This document shows, piece after piece, positions 33,257-42,196 of a stretch of DNA of 64,000 nucleotides (positions within the stretch are counted from its first letter, which is position 1; each line of letters begins with the position of its first letter). The stretch lies in contig NZ_CP150484.1 of the NCBI RefSeq assembly GCF_037997115.1, positions 912,132-976,131 of the forward strand, in the 5' to 3' direction. The notes below the pieces were generated by a model. It was not told the origin of the DNA, did no database searches, and was given only the letters and a program-made list of their open reading frames with translations. This DNA is from Amycolatopsis coloradensis. GTDB taxonomy: Bacteria; Actinomycetota; Actinomycetes; Mycobacteriales; Pseudonocardiaceae. Position numbers and translations under genes: made by a program.

Positions 33257-36200
33257 GACTCCCGGCGCCTCCGTCCGGCGAGGAGCAGCAGCGCGCCGAT
33301 GGCCAGCATGCCCAGCGCCAGCACCGTCATCGTCTTCACCGGCGAGCCGGTCACGGCCAGACCGGGCGGACGCGGGGTCGTCGGCGGCTGAGGGTTCGGC
33401 TTGTCCGGCGGCTGCGGCGTCGGCGGCACCCTGGTGTCGGTGCCGCAGTCGGGGTTCGCCGAACCCGGCGGGCAGTTGCCGCCCGGTGTGTCCGACGTGA
33501 CGACGTTGCGGAGGCGGTGGTCACCGGTCGCCGGCTTCCGCACGGTGACGGCGTAAGTGACGGTGGCCTTCTCCCCCGGCTTGAGCTCGCCCTTCCACGT
33601 GAGCTTCGGCGCGGAATAGGTGACCGCTCCCGTACTGGCCTTCGCCGTGCCGTCGAACGTGGCATCGTCCAGCACCTGGGTCAGATCGTCGGTGAACGTC
33701 GCGTCGTCCACTGTGGCCTGCCCGGTGTTCTCCACCGCGACGGTGTAGGTCACGACCTCGCCCGGTTTCGCCTCCGCCTTGTCGACGGTCTTCTTGATCT
33801 TCAGGCTGGACAGCGGTGTCGTCGTGCCGCACTTCGGATCCTTGCTGCCCGGCGGGCAGTTGCCACCCGGAGTGTCGGTGGTGATGACGTTGGTCAGCTT
33901 GCCGTCGCCGTCGGTCTTGGTCACCTTGACGCTGTACGTGACCGTCGCCGTCTGCCCGATCTCCAGGTCGCCGGTCCAGGTCAGCTTCGGCTCCTCGTAG
34001 GTCACCGAACCGATCGTCGCCGCACCGTCCTTCTGGAACACCGCGTCGTCGAGGACCTCGGTGAGGTCGTCGGTGAACGTCGCACCGGTCAACTTCGTCT
34101 TGCCGGTGTTGCGCACGGTCACCGTGTACTTCACGACGTCGCCCGGGTTCGCCGTGGCCTTGTCCGCCTTCTTCTCCAGCGAGATGCCGGGCACCGGAGT
34201 GACGGTCGAGCACGCCGGGTCGTCGGACTGCGGTGGGCAGGTGCCCGGGGTGTTGGTGCTGACGGTGTTCCGCAGTTCGTGGTCGCCGGTCACGGGGTTC
34301 TTCACCTTCACCGAATACTTCAGCGTGGTCGAAGCACCCACCGGGAGATCGCCTGCCCACACCAGGTTCGGCGCGGTGAAGGTGAACGTCCCGGCGACCG
34401 GGGCCGCCGCGGCGTCGTCGGCGTAGTCGGCGTCGTCGAGCACCTCGGACAGGTCGTCCGTGACCCGTGCGGCGTCCTCGCCGACCAGGTCTACCTTGCC
34501 GGTATTGGTGACGACGACGGTGTACGTGACGACGTCACCCGGGTTCGCGGTCTGCTTGTCCGACGTCTTCTTGACCGTCAGTTCGCGGGACGGCACGTCC
34601 GCGACGCAGTTCGGGTCGGTCGAATCCGGCGGGCAGTTGTTACCCGGGGTGTCCGAAGTGACCACATTGGACAGTTTCTTGTCGCCGGGGTTCGGGTTCT
34701 TGATCTTGACCGTGTAGGTGACGGTCGAGGTCTGCCCGATCTCCAGCGAGCCGGTCCACGTCAGCTTCGGCGCCGCGTACGTGACGCCGCCGATGGTCGC
34801 CGCACCGTCGTTCTGGTAGTCGGCGTCGTCCAGGACTTCGGTCATGTCGTCGGTGAAGGCGGCCGCGTCCTGCTTGGTCTGCCCGGTGTTGGTGACGGTG
34901 ATCGTGTACTTCACCGTGTCGCCGGGGTCGACCGACTTCTTGTCGGCGGTCTTCTTGATGAGCAGTCCGGAGATCGGGGTGGTCGTGCCGCAATCCGGAT
35001 CGGTCGAGCCCGGCGGGCAGTTCCCGCCCGGGGTCTCGGACGTGACGGCGTTGACGAGCTTCTTGTCGCCGTCGCCCGGATCCTTCACCTGGACCGTGTA
35101 GGTGACGGTCGAGGTCTGCCCGATCTCCAGGTCGCCGATCCACGTCAACTTCGGCGCCGCATACGACACACCACCGACCGTCGCCGCTCCATCGTTCCGG
35201 TAAACGGCGTCGTCGAGCACCTGGGTCAGGTCGTCGGTGAAAGTGGCGCCGGTCAGCTTCGTCTGACCGGTGTTGGTGACCGTGACCGTGTACTTCACGA
35301 CGTCACCGGGATTCGCCGACTGCTTGTCGACGGTCTTCTTGATCTCCAGACCCGAAACCGGGGTTTCCGTGCCGCAGTCCGGATCCGTGGAGCCCGGCGG
35401 GCAGTTCCCGCCCGGCGTCTCCGACGTCACCACGTTCTTGAGCCGGTTGTCGCCGGTGTTCGGGTTCTTGACCTTGACCGTGTACGTGACCGTGGCCGTC
35501 TCGCCGACGCCGAGGTCACCCGTCCAGGTCAGCTTCGGTGCCGCGAACGACACTCCACCGATCGTCGCGGCACCGTCATTCTGATAGTCTGCGTCGTCGA
35601 GAACCTGCGTCAGATCATCGGTGAACGTCGCACCGGTCAGCTTCGTCTGACCGGTGTTGGTGACCGTCACCGTGTATTTCGCGACGTCACCGGGATTCGC
35701 CGACTGCTTGTCCACGGTCTTCTCGATCAACAGCCCGGAAACCGGCGTGGTCGTGCCACACTTCGGATCCGTCGAACCCGGCGGACAGTTCCCGCCCGGC
35801 GTCTCCGACGTGACCGTGTTGATGAGTTTCTTGTCGCCCGGGACGGGATTCTTGACCTTCACCGTGTACGTCACCACCGACGTGGCGCCGATTTCGAGGT
35901 CACCGGTCCACGTCAGTTTCGGCGCCGCATAGGTGACACCACCGATGGTCGCCGCACCGTCGTTCTGATAATCGGCGTCGTCGAGAACCTGCGTGAGATC
36001 ATCGGTGAACGTCGCACCGCTCAGCTTCGTCTGGCCCGTATTCCGCACCGTGACCGTGTACTTCACGACATCGCCAGGGTTCGCCGACTGCTTGTCCACG
36101 GTCTTCTCGATCAACAGCCCGGAAACCGGCGTCGTAGTACCGCACTTCGGGTCGGTCGAACCCGGCGGACAGTTCCCGCCTGGAGTTTCCGACGACACCG

Positions 36201-39200
36201 CGTTCCTGAGCACATTGTCGCCGGGATTGGGATTCTTGACCTTCACCGTATACGTCACCACCGACGTGGCACCGACTTCCAGGTCACCGGTCCACGTCAG
36301 TTTCGGCGCCGCATAGGTGACACCACCGATGGTCGCCGCACCGTCGTTCTGATAATCGGCGTCGTCGAGAACCTGCGTGAGATCATCGGTGAACGTCGCA
36401 CCGCTCAGCTTCGTCTGGCCCGTATTCCGCACCGTGACCGTGTACTTCACGACATCGCCAGGGTTCGCCGACTGCTTGTCGACCGACTTCTCGATCGTCA
36501 GTCCGGACACCGGCGTGGTTGTCCCGCACTTCGGATCCGTCGAACCCGGCGGGCAATTTCCACCAGGAGTCTCCGACGTGACCACATTGGACAGCTTCTT
36601 GTCGCCGGGGTTCGGGTTCTTGACCTTCACCGTATACGTCACCACAGACGTGGCACCGACTTCCAAGTCACCGGTCCACGTCAACTTCGGCGCCGCATAC
36701 GACACACCACCAATCGTCGCCGCACCATCATTCTGGTAATCCGCGTCGTCCAGCACCTGCGTCAGATCATCAGTGAACGTCGCACCGCTCAGCTTCGTCT
36801 GACCGGTGTTCCGCACGGTCACCGTGTACTTCACGACATCGCCCGGATTCGCCGACTGCTTGTCCACCGACTTCTCGATCACCAGCCCGGAAACCGGCGT
36901 CGTGGTACCGCACTTCGGGTCGGTCGAACCCGGCGGACAGTTACCACCCGGCGTCTCCGACGCCACCGCGTTCCTGAGCACATTGTCGCCCGTGTTCGGG
37001 CTCTTGACCTTCACCGTGTACGTCACCACCGACGTGGCACCGACTTCCAAGTCACCGGTCCACGTCAACTTCGGCGCCGCATAGGTGACACCACCGACCG
37101 TCGCCGCACCATCATCCTGATAGTCCGCGTCGTCCAGCACCTGCGTGAGATCGTCCGTGAACGTCGCACCGCTCAGCTTCGTCTGGCCCGTATTCCGCAC
37201 CGTGACCGTGTACTTCACGACATCGCCCGGATTCGCCGACTGCTTGTCGACCGACTTCTCGATCAACAGCCCGGAAACCGGCGTCGTGGTACCGCACTTC
37301 GGGTCGGTCGAACCCGGCGGGCAATTTCCACCTGGAGTCTCCGACGTCACCACGTTCGTCAGCCGATTGTCGCCGGTGTTCGGGCTCTTGACCTTCACCG
37401 TGTAGGCGAACTCGGCGCTCTGCCCCGCCGCGAGGGTGCCGGTCCAGGTCAGCCTCGGCTCCGCATAGGACACCGAACCTGGCGATGCGGTGGCGTCGTT
37501 CTGGTAGACCGCGTCGTCCAGCACCCCGGTCAGATCATCCACGACCTTGAGATCCGCCGCGGTCACCTTTCCGGTGTTGGCGACGGTGACCTTGTAGCGC
37601 ACGACGTCGCCGGGGTTCGCGGATTCCTTGTCCGCGGTCTTCGTCACCGTGTACGACGGCGGCGGCACCTTGGTCTTCGCGCACGCGGCGGCGGGATCGT
37701 CCGGGCAGCGGTTGTCCGGCGGGACGACCGGCGGCGGCCCGATCGGAACGGTCGCGCGGTTCACCAGCTCCTTGCCGATGGCGGCCTCTTCGACCTTCAC
37801 ACGCACGGTCAACGTGGCCGTCTCTCCGACGGCGAGGCCGTTCACGGCCCACTCGATCGGCCCGGTACCGGACGCGGTGCCCTTCGACGGCGTGGAGGAC
37901 ACGTAGGTCGTCCCCGGCGGCAAGGTGTCGCGCACCGTGAACGCGGGCACGGGGATCACCCCGGTGTTCCGCACGGCCACCTGATAGGTCAGGGTGTCGC
38001 CCGGGATCGCTTCGGCGAGGTCGACCGTCTTCGTCAGCTGGTATCCCGGTGAGGCGACCGTGTTCCGCACCGTGTTCGACGTGCGTTCCTGCGGCCGTCC
38101 GGTGTCTTCGCCGCGGAAGGTCAGCTTGCCGGTGTTGTCGAGTTTGGTGCCGTCCGGCACCGAGGCACCGACCTTGACCTTGAAGGCGACCTTCTGCGAC
38201 TGCCCCGGCCTCAGGTTCGGCAGGGTGCAGGTGACCAGCTGCCCGGACGCCGAACAGTCCGGATTCGACCCGGCCACGAACGTGACGCCGTCGGGGAGGG
38301 TGTCGGTGAGCACCACGTTCGTCGCGGTGTCGAGATCGGTGACACTGCCGTCGGCGTGCCGGTTGGCGACCTCGAAGGTGTACGTGACCTCGCTGCCCTT
38401 GGTGACGTAACCCGGCGGATTGTCGTCGGTGTTGCCCACTGGGTCGTTGGCCTTGGTGATCTGGAGGTCGGGTTCGAGTGCGTCGGTGACGAGCCAGATC
38501 GTCTGCGGGTACAGCGCGTCGCCGACGGTGCCGATCTTCACCTGGAGCGCGGTGGTCCCCGCGGGGACCTTGCCGGTGATGTCGATGCTGCGGGCGTCGT
38601 AGCCGACGTTGTTCACCGAGTTGGGCTCGCGTGAAGTGACGTTCGTGCCCGAACCGGTGGCCGTGACACGGTCGATGCGGCTACTGAAGGCGTTGTTGGT
38701 CGCCACGCCGCCCGGCGCGGGCATCGCGATGGTCTGCAGGCTGGACGCGTCCGGGCCGACCTGGAGGTAGTCGCCGGTGATGGGCGCGTCACCGTCACCC
38801 GCGACGATGCCGAGTTCGACATTGGGCTGACGCGAGGTCGGCGCCTTGATACCGCTCAGCGCGATGGTGGCCGAGCTCGGGGTGCTCCCGCCCGCGACCA
38901 CCTGCATACCGTCCCAGACCTGCAGATACCGCAACGGCTCGCTGGGCAGTTCGTAGGCCACCACCAGCGACCAGCCACCCCAGCAGCCGAGATTCGTCCG
39001 GCTGATCGACTGGCCCTGGCAGGCCTGGATGTCGGCGACCGTGTACTGCCCGGTCCCGGCGGCCGTCACGAGGTTCGTGACGTCGGCGGCGCCGCCGTAG
39101 GCGTACAGGGTCGGGGAGCCGCCCGTCGTGGTCGCGGGGAACCAGTCGTAGGTTTCGGCGGTGATCCGCTGGTAGGTGCTGGAGCCCGGGGTCTTCACGG

Positions 39201-39624
39201 AGACCTGGTTGCCCCGGGCCCCGTCGCCAGAGGTCCCGCTGCTGGCAACCGGATTGAACTGCCAGTACAGCCGGGCGTTGAGCACCTTCGCGCCGGCCGG
39301 GACGTTCAGGCTCGCCGCGGAGGCGGTGTTGCCGGGTGCGGCCGGGTCGGTCTTGATCCACGACACCGCGCTCGCGTTGCTCGCGGACTCGTTGCAGACC
39401 ACGCCGACGCCGCACTGCACGACGGAGTTGGCGGCCATCGTGATACCGCCGTGCGCCAGCCCGGAGTACACCGGCTCCGGCCCGATCGGCCGTTCGGTGC
39501 CCGCTCCGCGTGGCTGGGTCTGGGCGTTCGCGGGCAGCGGGGCGCCCATCAGCAGAGCCACGACGACCACCGTGAGCACCGCTATGCCCCGGCGCCACCG
39601 ATTCCGCCCACGACGTTCCGCCAT
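33253..39624 (-). CDS. Giant wall-anchored DUF11 repeat surface protein with LAVTG sorting signal
   Basis: A 2123-residue secreted protein. A signal peptide (RWRRGIAVLTVVVVALLMGAP, cut after ANA) leads to an N-terminal globular domain (about 45-390). About thirteen DUF11 Ig-like repeats follow, each opening like EKSVDKQSANPGDVVKYTV and holding one LTWTGDLE-like strand. Repeats four to nine are almost identical at 128 residues each. The C-terminus has a Pro-rich stretch, LAVTG (2089-2093), a hydrophobic helix and RRRRES, a sortase E-type (LAxTG) anchor signal. It probably forms a long stalk on the cell wall. GGAGG precedes the ATG. The promoter region 39625-39862 shows no other gene. Confidence 0.93.
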   Translation of the reverse strand: MAERRGRNRWRRGIAVLTVVVVALLMGAPLPANAQTQPRGAGTERPIGPEPVYSGLAHGGITMAANSVVQCGVGVVCNESASNASAVSWIKTDPAAPGNTASAASLNVPAGAKVLNARLYWQFNPVASSGTSGDGARGNQVSVKTPGSSTYQRITAETYDWFPATTTGGSPTLYAYGGAADVTNLVTAAGTGQYTVADIQACQGQSISRTNLGCWGGWSLVVAYELPSEPLRYLQVWDGMQVVAGGSTPSSATIALSGIKAPTSRQPNVELGIVAGDGDAPITGDYLQVGPDASSLQTIAMPAPGGVATNNAFSSRIDRVTATGSGTNVTSREPNSVNNVGYDARSIDITGKVPAGTTALQVKIGTVGDALYPQTIWLVTDALEPDLQITKANDPVGNTDDNPPGYVTKGSEVTYTFEVANRHADGSVTDLDTATNVVLTDTLPDGVTFVAGSNPDCSASGQLVTCTLPNLRPGQSQKVAFKVKVGASVPDGTKLDNTGKLTFRGEDTGRPQERTSNTVRNTVASPGYQLTKTVDLAEAIPGDTLTYQVAVRNTGVIPVPAFTVRDTLPPGTTYVSSTPSKGTASGTGPIEWAVNGLAVGETATLTVRVKVEEAAIGKELVNRATVPIGPPPVVPPDNRCPDDPAAACAKTKVPPPSYTVTKTADKESANPGDVVRYKVTVANTGKVTAADLKVVDDLTGVLDDAVYQNDATASPGSVSYAEPRLTWTGTLAAGQSAEFAYTVKVKSPNTGDNRLTNVVTSETPGGNCPPGSTDPKCGTTTPVSGLLIEKSVDKQSANPGDVVKYTVTVRNTGQTKLSGATFTDDLTQVLDDADYQDDGAATVGGVTYAAPKLTWTGDLEVGATSVVTYTVKVKSPNTGDNVLRNAVASETPGGNCPPGSTDPKCGTTTPVSGLVIEKSVDKQSANPGDVVKYTVTVRNTGQTKLSGATFTDDLTQVLDDADYQNDGAATIGGVSYAAPKLTWTGDLEVGATSVVTYTVKVKNPNPGDKKLSNVVTSETPGGNCPPGSTDPKCGTTTPVSGLTIEKSVDKQSANPGDVVKYTVTVRNTGQTKLSGATFTDDLTQVLDDADYQNDGAATIGGVTYAAPKLTWTGDLEVGATSVVTYTVKVKNPNPGDNVLRNAVSSETPGGNCPPGSTDPKCGTTTPVSGLLIEKTVDKQSANPGDVVKYTVTVRNTGQTKLSGATFTDDLTQVLDDADYQNDGAATIGGVTYAAPKLTWTGDLEIGATSVVTYTVKVKNPVPGDKKLINTVTSETPGGNCPPGSTDPKCGTTTPVSGLLIEKTVDKQSANPGDVAKYTVTVTNTGQTKLTGATFTDDLTQVLDDADYQNDGAATIGGVSFAAPKLTWTGDLGVGETATVTYTVKVKNPNTGDNRLKNVVTSETPGGNCPPGSTDPDCGTETPVSGLEIKKTVDKQSANPGDVVKYTVTVTNTGQTKLTGATFTDDLTQVLDDAVYRNDGAATVGGVSYAAPKLTWIGDLEIGQTSTVTYTVQVKDPGDGDKKLVNAVTSETPGGNCPPGSTDPDCGTTTPISGLLIKKTADKKSVDPGDTVKYTITVTNTGQTKQDAAAFTDDMTEVLDDADYQNDGAATIGGVTYAAPKLTWTGSLEIGQTSTVTYTVKIKNPNPGDKKLSNVVTSDTPGNNCPPDSTDPNCVADVPSRELTVKKTSDKQTANPGDVVTYTVVVTNTGKVDLVGEDAARVTDDLSEVLDDADYADDAAAAPVAGTFTFTAPNLVWAGDLPVGASTTLKYSVKVKNPVTGDHELRNTVSTNTPGTCPPQSDDPACSTVTPVPGISLEKKADKATANPGDVVKYTVTVRNTGKTKLTGATFTDDLTEVLDDAVFQKDGAATIGSVTYEEPKLTWTGDLEIGQTATVTYSVKVTKTDGDGKLTNVITTDTPGGNCPPGSKDPKCGTTTPLSSLKIKKTVDKAEAKPGEVVTYTVAVENTGQATVDDATFTDDLTQVLDDATFDGTAKASTGAVTYSAPKLTWKGELKPGEKATVTYAVTVRKPATGDHRLRNVVTSDTPGGNCPPGSANPDCGTDTRVPPTPQPPDKPNPQPPTTPRPPGLAVTGSPVKTMTVLALGMLAIGALLLLAGRRRRES
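35170..37350 (-). repeat. Six near-identical 384-bp tandem repeats inside the DUF11 gene
   Basis: The period is 384 bp (128 codons). For example, a stretch of about 100 bp starting near 35999 recurs almost unchanged at 36383. These are repeats four to nine of the protein. The remaining repeats have diverged. Such identity indicates recent duplication or gene conversion and makes copy number likely to vary. Confidence 0.85.
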
Positions 39625-39862
39625 GCCGCCTCCGCCTCACCCCTCGCTCCCGTCGGCCCAGGTCAGGACGGCGGGGACTGCGAGCTCAAGTGGTGGTCAT
39701 CCTGGGTCGGCAAGATCGTCGACGGCAACCGGGATCGGCGGTGTCGCCGGGATAGAACCCGTTGAGTGGCCCCGAAACCCCCGGACGGGTGATGAATTCA
39801 CTGTCCACAACGGACGCGACGGGGTGTGGCGTTCTCGCGCGAAAACTGCCATTGTCGAACAC

Positions 39863-40788
39863 GTGATCGATCTTCCTTATCGTGGCTCCGGCCCTTATTG
39901 CTATGCCCATTCCCTCGCGATGATGCTCGGCTCCGAGTCCCCTGGCGCCGACGTGCTCGAAACCGTGACCGGCAGCCCCTTCGGCATGCAGCTGATCGGC
40001 GGTTCGCTGCCGTTCTTCGACGCCTTCGGGTGGGATCCCGATCTCGGTATCGGCGAGGCCCTCGACGTCCTCGGCTGGCGCGCGGAAACGGCGAGCGAGC
40101 CGGATCCGGACGCCGCCTTCGCCCGGCTCGTCGAGAGCCTCGCCGGCGGCCCGGTCCTGCTCGGTCCGGTCGAAATGGGGCATCTGCGCCACCAGCCGGG
40201 GATGACCGGCCCGATCGGCGCCGACCATTTCCTGGTCGCGCTCGCCGCGGACGACGAGTCCGTCACCGCCCACGACCCGCAGGGCTACCCGTACGCGCGG
40301 ATCCCGCGGGCGGATTTCGCCGCCGCCTGGCGCGCCGAAACGGTCGCTTACGGCAAACCGCACACGATGCGGACGAAGTTCGTGCGGCACACCTTCGTCG
40401 AAGACGAGGCCGCGATCGTGGCGTCGCTTCCCAGGGCGATCAGGCGGCTCAGCGGGGAGAACGACACCGGGCTCCCGCCCGGCACGCTCGGCAACGGCGA
40501 CGCGGCACTCGCGCTCGCCGACCGGATCGGCTCCGGTGGCGACCCGGACCTGCGGGGGCTGCTCATCCATTTCGTCGTGCGCCTCGGCGCCGACGGACGG
40601 CCGACGCCGCGGCGTGCCTGCGCCGGGTCGGCCGCGAAGAGGCCGCCGCCGTCCTCACCACGCAGGCTCGGCTGATCGGCTCGTTGCAGTACCACCTCGT
40701 CGTCGAGGACGACGCACGCGCCGCCGCGACCCTCCGGGCGCTCGCCCCGACCTACGAAGAACTCAGGCGGGCGCTCACGTCATCCTGA
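39863..40788 (+). pseudogene. Frameshifted BtrH/papain-fold (C39-like) protein gene
   Basis: Starting at GTG 39863 the frame encodes YCYAHSLAMMLGSE (candidate catalytic Cys), SPFGMQLIGGSLPFFDAFGWDPDLGIGEALDVLGW and GADHFLVALAADDESVTAHDPQGYP (candidate His and Asp), the pattern of BtrH N-terminal or C39-like papain-fold proteins. Near 40600 this frame goes off into low-complexity residues to a stop at 40675. The expected C-terminus (REEAAAVLTTQARLIGSLQYHL to the end) continues in another frame to 40788. One missing G in the GG run before CCGACG at 40600 would restore it. A sequencing error or a real lesion are both possible. Confidence 0.7.
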
Positions 40789-41629
40789 CGATTTCGCGGA
40801 CGATCACGTCGGGCTCGGTCAACGGGACGTAGTGGCCGGACCGCTCCGCGATGACGTGCCTGCCGCCGGGCGAGAGGCTCACCCGGTGAGCGTGTGAGGC
40901 GTTCGTCCGCGCCCTCATGCCGGCGGAGAAGCCGCCACCGCCGAGTCCGCCGGACACCACGGTGACCGGGATGTCGCCGAGCACCGGCGGATCCTGCTGC
41001 CAGAGGGCCAGTTCGTCGAGGAAGGTGCGGGCCTGCTCCCGCTGGGTCCGCACCGTCCCGACGGTGAAGGCCTCCCGTTCGAGCTCGCGGCGGACGTCTT
41101 CCGGGGTCCCCCGCAGCAGGCCGCGGAAGACGGACTTGAGCAGGCCCAGCCGCGCGAGCACGGCGCCGAGCCGGAGCATGACGCGTTCACCGGTGCGGAA
41201 GGCGCGGCCGAAGAGAACGTCCGCCGCTTCGTCGGTCGGATCGACCAGCACCAGCCCGGCGATCCGCTCCGGACGTCGGGCGGCGGCCTGCCGCACGATC
41301 GGCCCGCCGGCGCTGTGCCCGACGAGGACGTATGGTCCCTGGCCGAAATGATCGAGGACGTCGTTGAGGTCGTCGGCCATCCGCCGCAGGGTGCGCCCGC
41401 CGGGGTCGGGGGCGCTGCGGCCGAGCCCGGACCGGTCGTAGACGATCGCACGGGCGTACCGGGCGACCTCCGGCTGGACCGCCGCCCACGACGACCGGGT
41501 GGCCGCGGCACCCGCCTCGAACACGACCGTCGGCCCGGTGGATCCCTCGGGCCCCGGGTGCACCATCGCGTGGAGCCGTCTGCCGTCGCGGGTGACGACC
41601 CATTCCGGCTCACCTTGGGTATGGGTCAT
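40775..41629 (-). CDS. Alpha/beta hydrolase
   Basis: A 284-residue alpha/beta hydrolase. The N-terminus has VVFEAGAAATRSSWAAV (oxyanion region), then DRSGLGRSAPD and the nucleophile elbow VGHSAGGPI. The acid is probably in the VDPTDEA block and the His is in ERSGHYVPL near the C-terminus. No signal peptide is evident. The substrate is unknown. Its start overlaps the stop of the ABC-transporter remnant by 4 nt (ATGA), and its end overlaps the convergent frameshifted gene by 14 bp. Confidence 0.88.
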   Translation of the reverse strand: MTHTQGEPEWVVTRDGRRLHAMVHPGPEGSTGPTVVFEAGAAATRSSWAAVQPEVARYARAIVYDRSGLGRSAPDPGGRTLRRMADDLNDVLDHFGQGPYVLVGHSAGGPIVRQAAARRPERIAGLVLVDPTDEAADVLFGRAFRTGERVMLRLGAVLARLGLLKSVFRGLLRGTPEDVRRELEREAFTVGTVRTQREQARTFLDELALWQQDPPVLGDIPVTVVSGGLGGGGFSAGMRARTNASHAHRVSLSPGGRHVIAERSGHYVPLTEPDVIVREIVRMT

Positions 41630-42020
41630 CTCGCGGTGATCCTCCAGCCGGTGGCGTCGATCTGGCGCCGCCAGAATTCGGCGAAACGTCCTTGTCCGGC
41701 AAGGAGTTCTTCGAGGGTGCCGTCCTCGGCGATCCGCCCGTCCTCCAGGAACAAGACCCGGTCCGCGTGCCGGATCCCGGCGATCCGGTGGGTGACGATC
41801 ACTCGCGTCCGCGGCACGGGATCGGCGCTGAGCGAGCGGACCACGGCGTCCTCGTTTTCGGTGTCCAGCGCGCTCGTGGCCTCGTCGACCAGCAGCACCC
41901 GCTGCCGCTCACCGCCGGAGAGCGCGCCGCCCGCCTCGCCGACGGCCGTGTGTTCCAGCAGTTCGTCCACCCTGGCGAGCCCGGCGATCCTCTCGTCGCT
42001 CGCCGAGGCCTTTCGCGGCC
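41626..42020 (-). pseudogene. Remnant of an ABC transporter ATP-binding domain
   Basis: Only the C-terminal half of an ATPase is left: GGALSGGERQR (signature) runs straight into VLLVDEATSALDTENE (Walker B and D-loop), so the roughly 12-residue helix normally between them is deleted, and the Walker A region is absent. The switch His is in VIVTHRIAGI. The 5' part reads as fragments fused to a promoter. It is out of use as a transporter but remains upstream of and overlapping the hydrolase gene. It looks like the relic of an exporter of the siderophore type (inference from the iron-box-like site). Confidence 0.75.
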
Positions 42021-42027
42021 GTGGAAA

Positions 42028-42059
42028 GTTATAGGGGGAAACTAAGGGTAGGCTTAGTT
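42028..42059 (-). promoter_or_regulatory. Iron-box-like dyad with -10 element upstream of the ABC remnant
   Basis: AACTAAG-GGTAGG-CTTAGTT (42040-42059) is a perfect 7-bp inverted repeat that resembles the DtxR/IdeR box (TTAGGTTAGGCTAACCTAA type). On the minus strand TATAAC (42028-42033) follows at a -10 position. It suggests iron control of the former transporter. Confidence 0.55.
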
Positions 42060-42125
42060 CGGTGTCAAGACACGGTCCGGCAGGTGGCCGGAAGCTGCCA
42101 AGGGGTTGCCGGCGGGCCATGGCGG

Positions 42126-42161
42126 ACACCGGTGGGACCGCCTAAGCGGCCCCACCGGTGT
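42126..42161. terminator. Hairpin downstream of the subtilisin gene
   Basis: ACACCGGTGGGACCGC (42126-42141) pairs with 42146-42161 with one mismatch around loop CTAA. It is 35 bp after the end of the S8 protease gene. Confidence 0.75.
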
Positions 42162-42196
42162 TCTCCCTCCCGCCCTGCCGGCGAGTCTCAGCAGGT

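Noticed and set aside
33214..38052. Open frame of about 1600 codons on the plus strand opposite the DUF11 gene
   Set aside because: It is the antisense of the DUF11 repeats. The product is Arg/Val-rich low complexity with no recognisable domain, and the minus strand has a signal peptide, repeats and an anchor.
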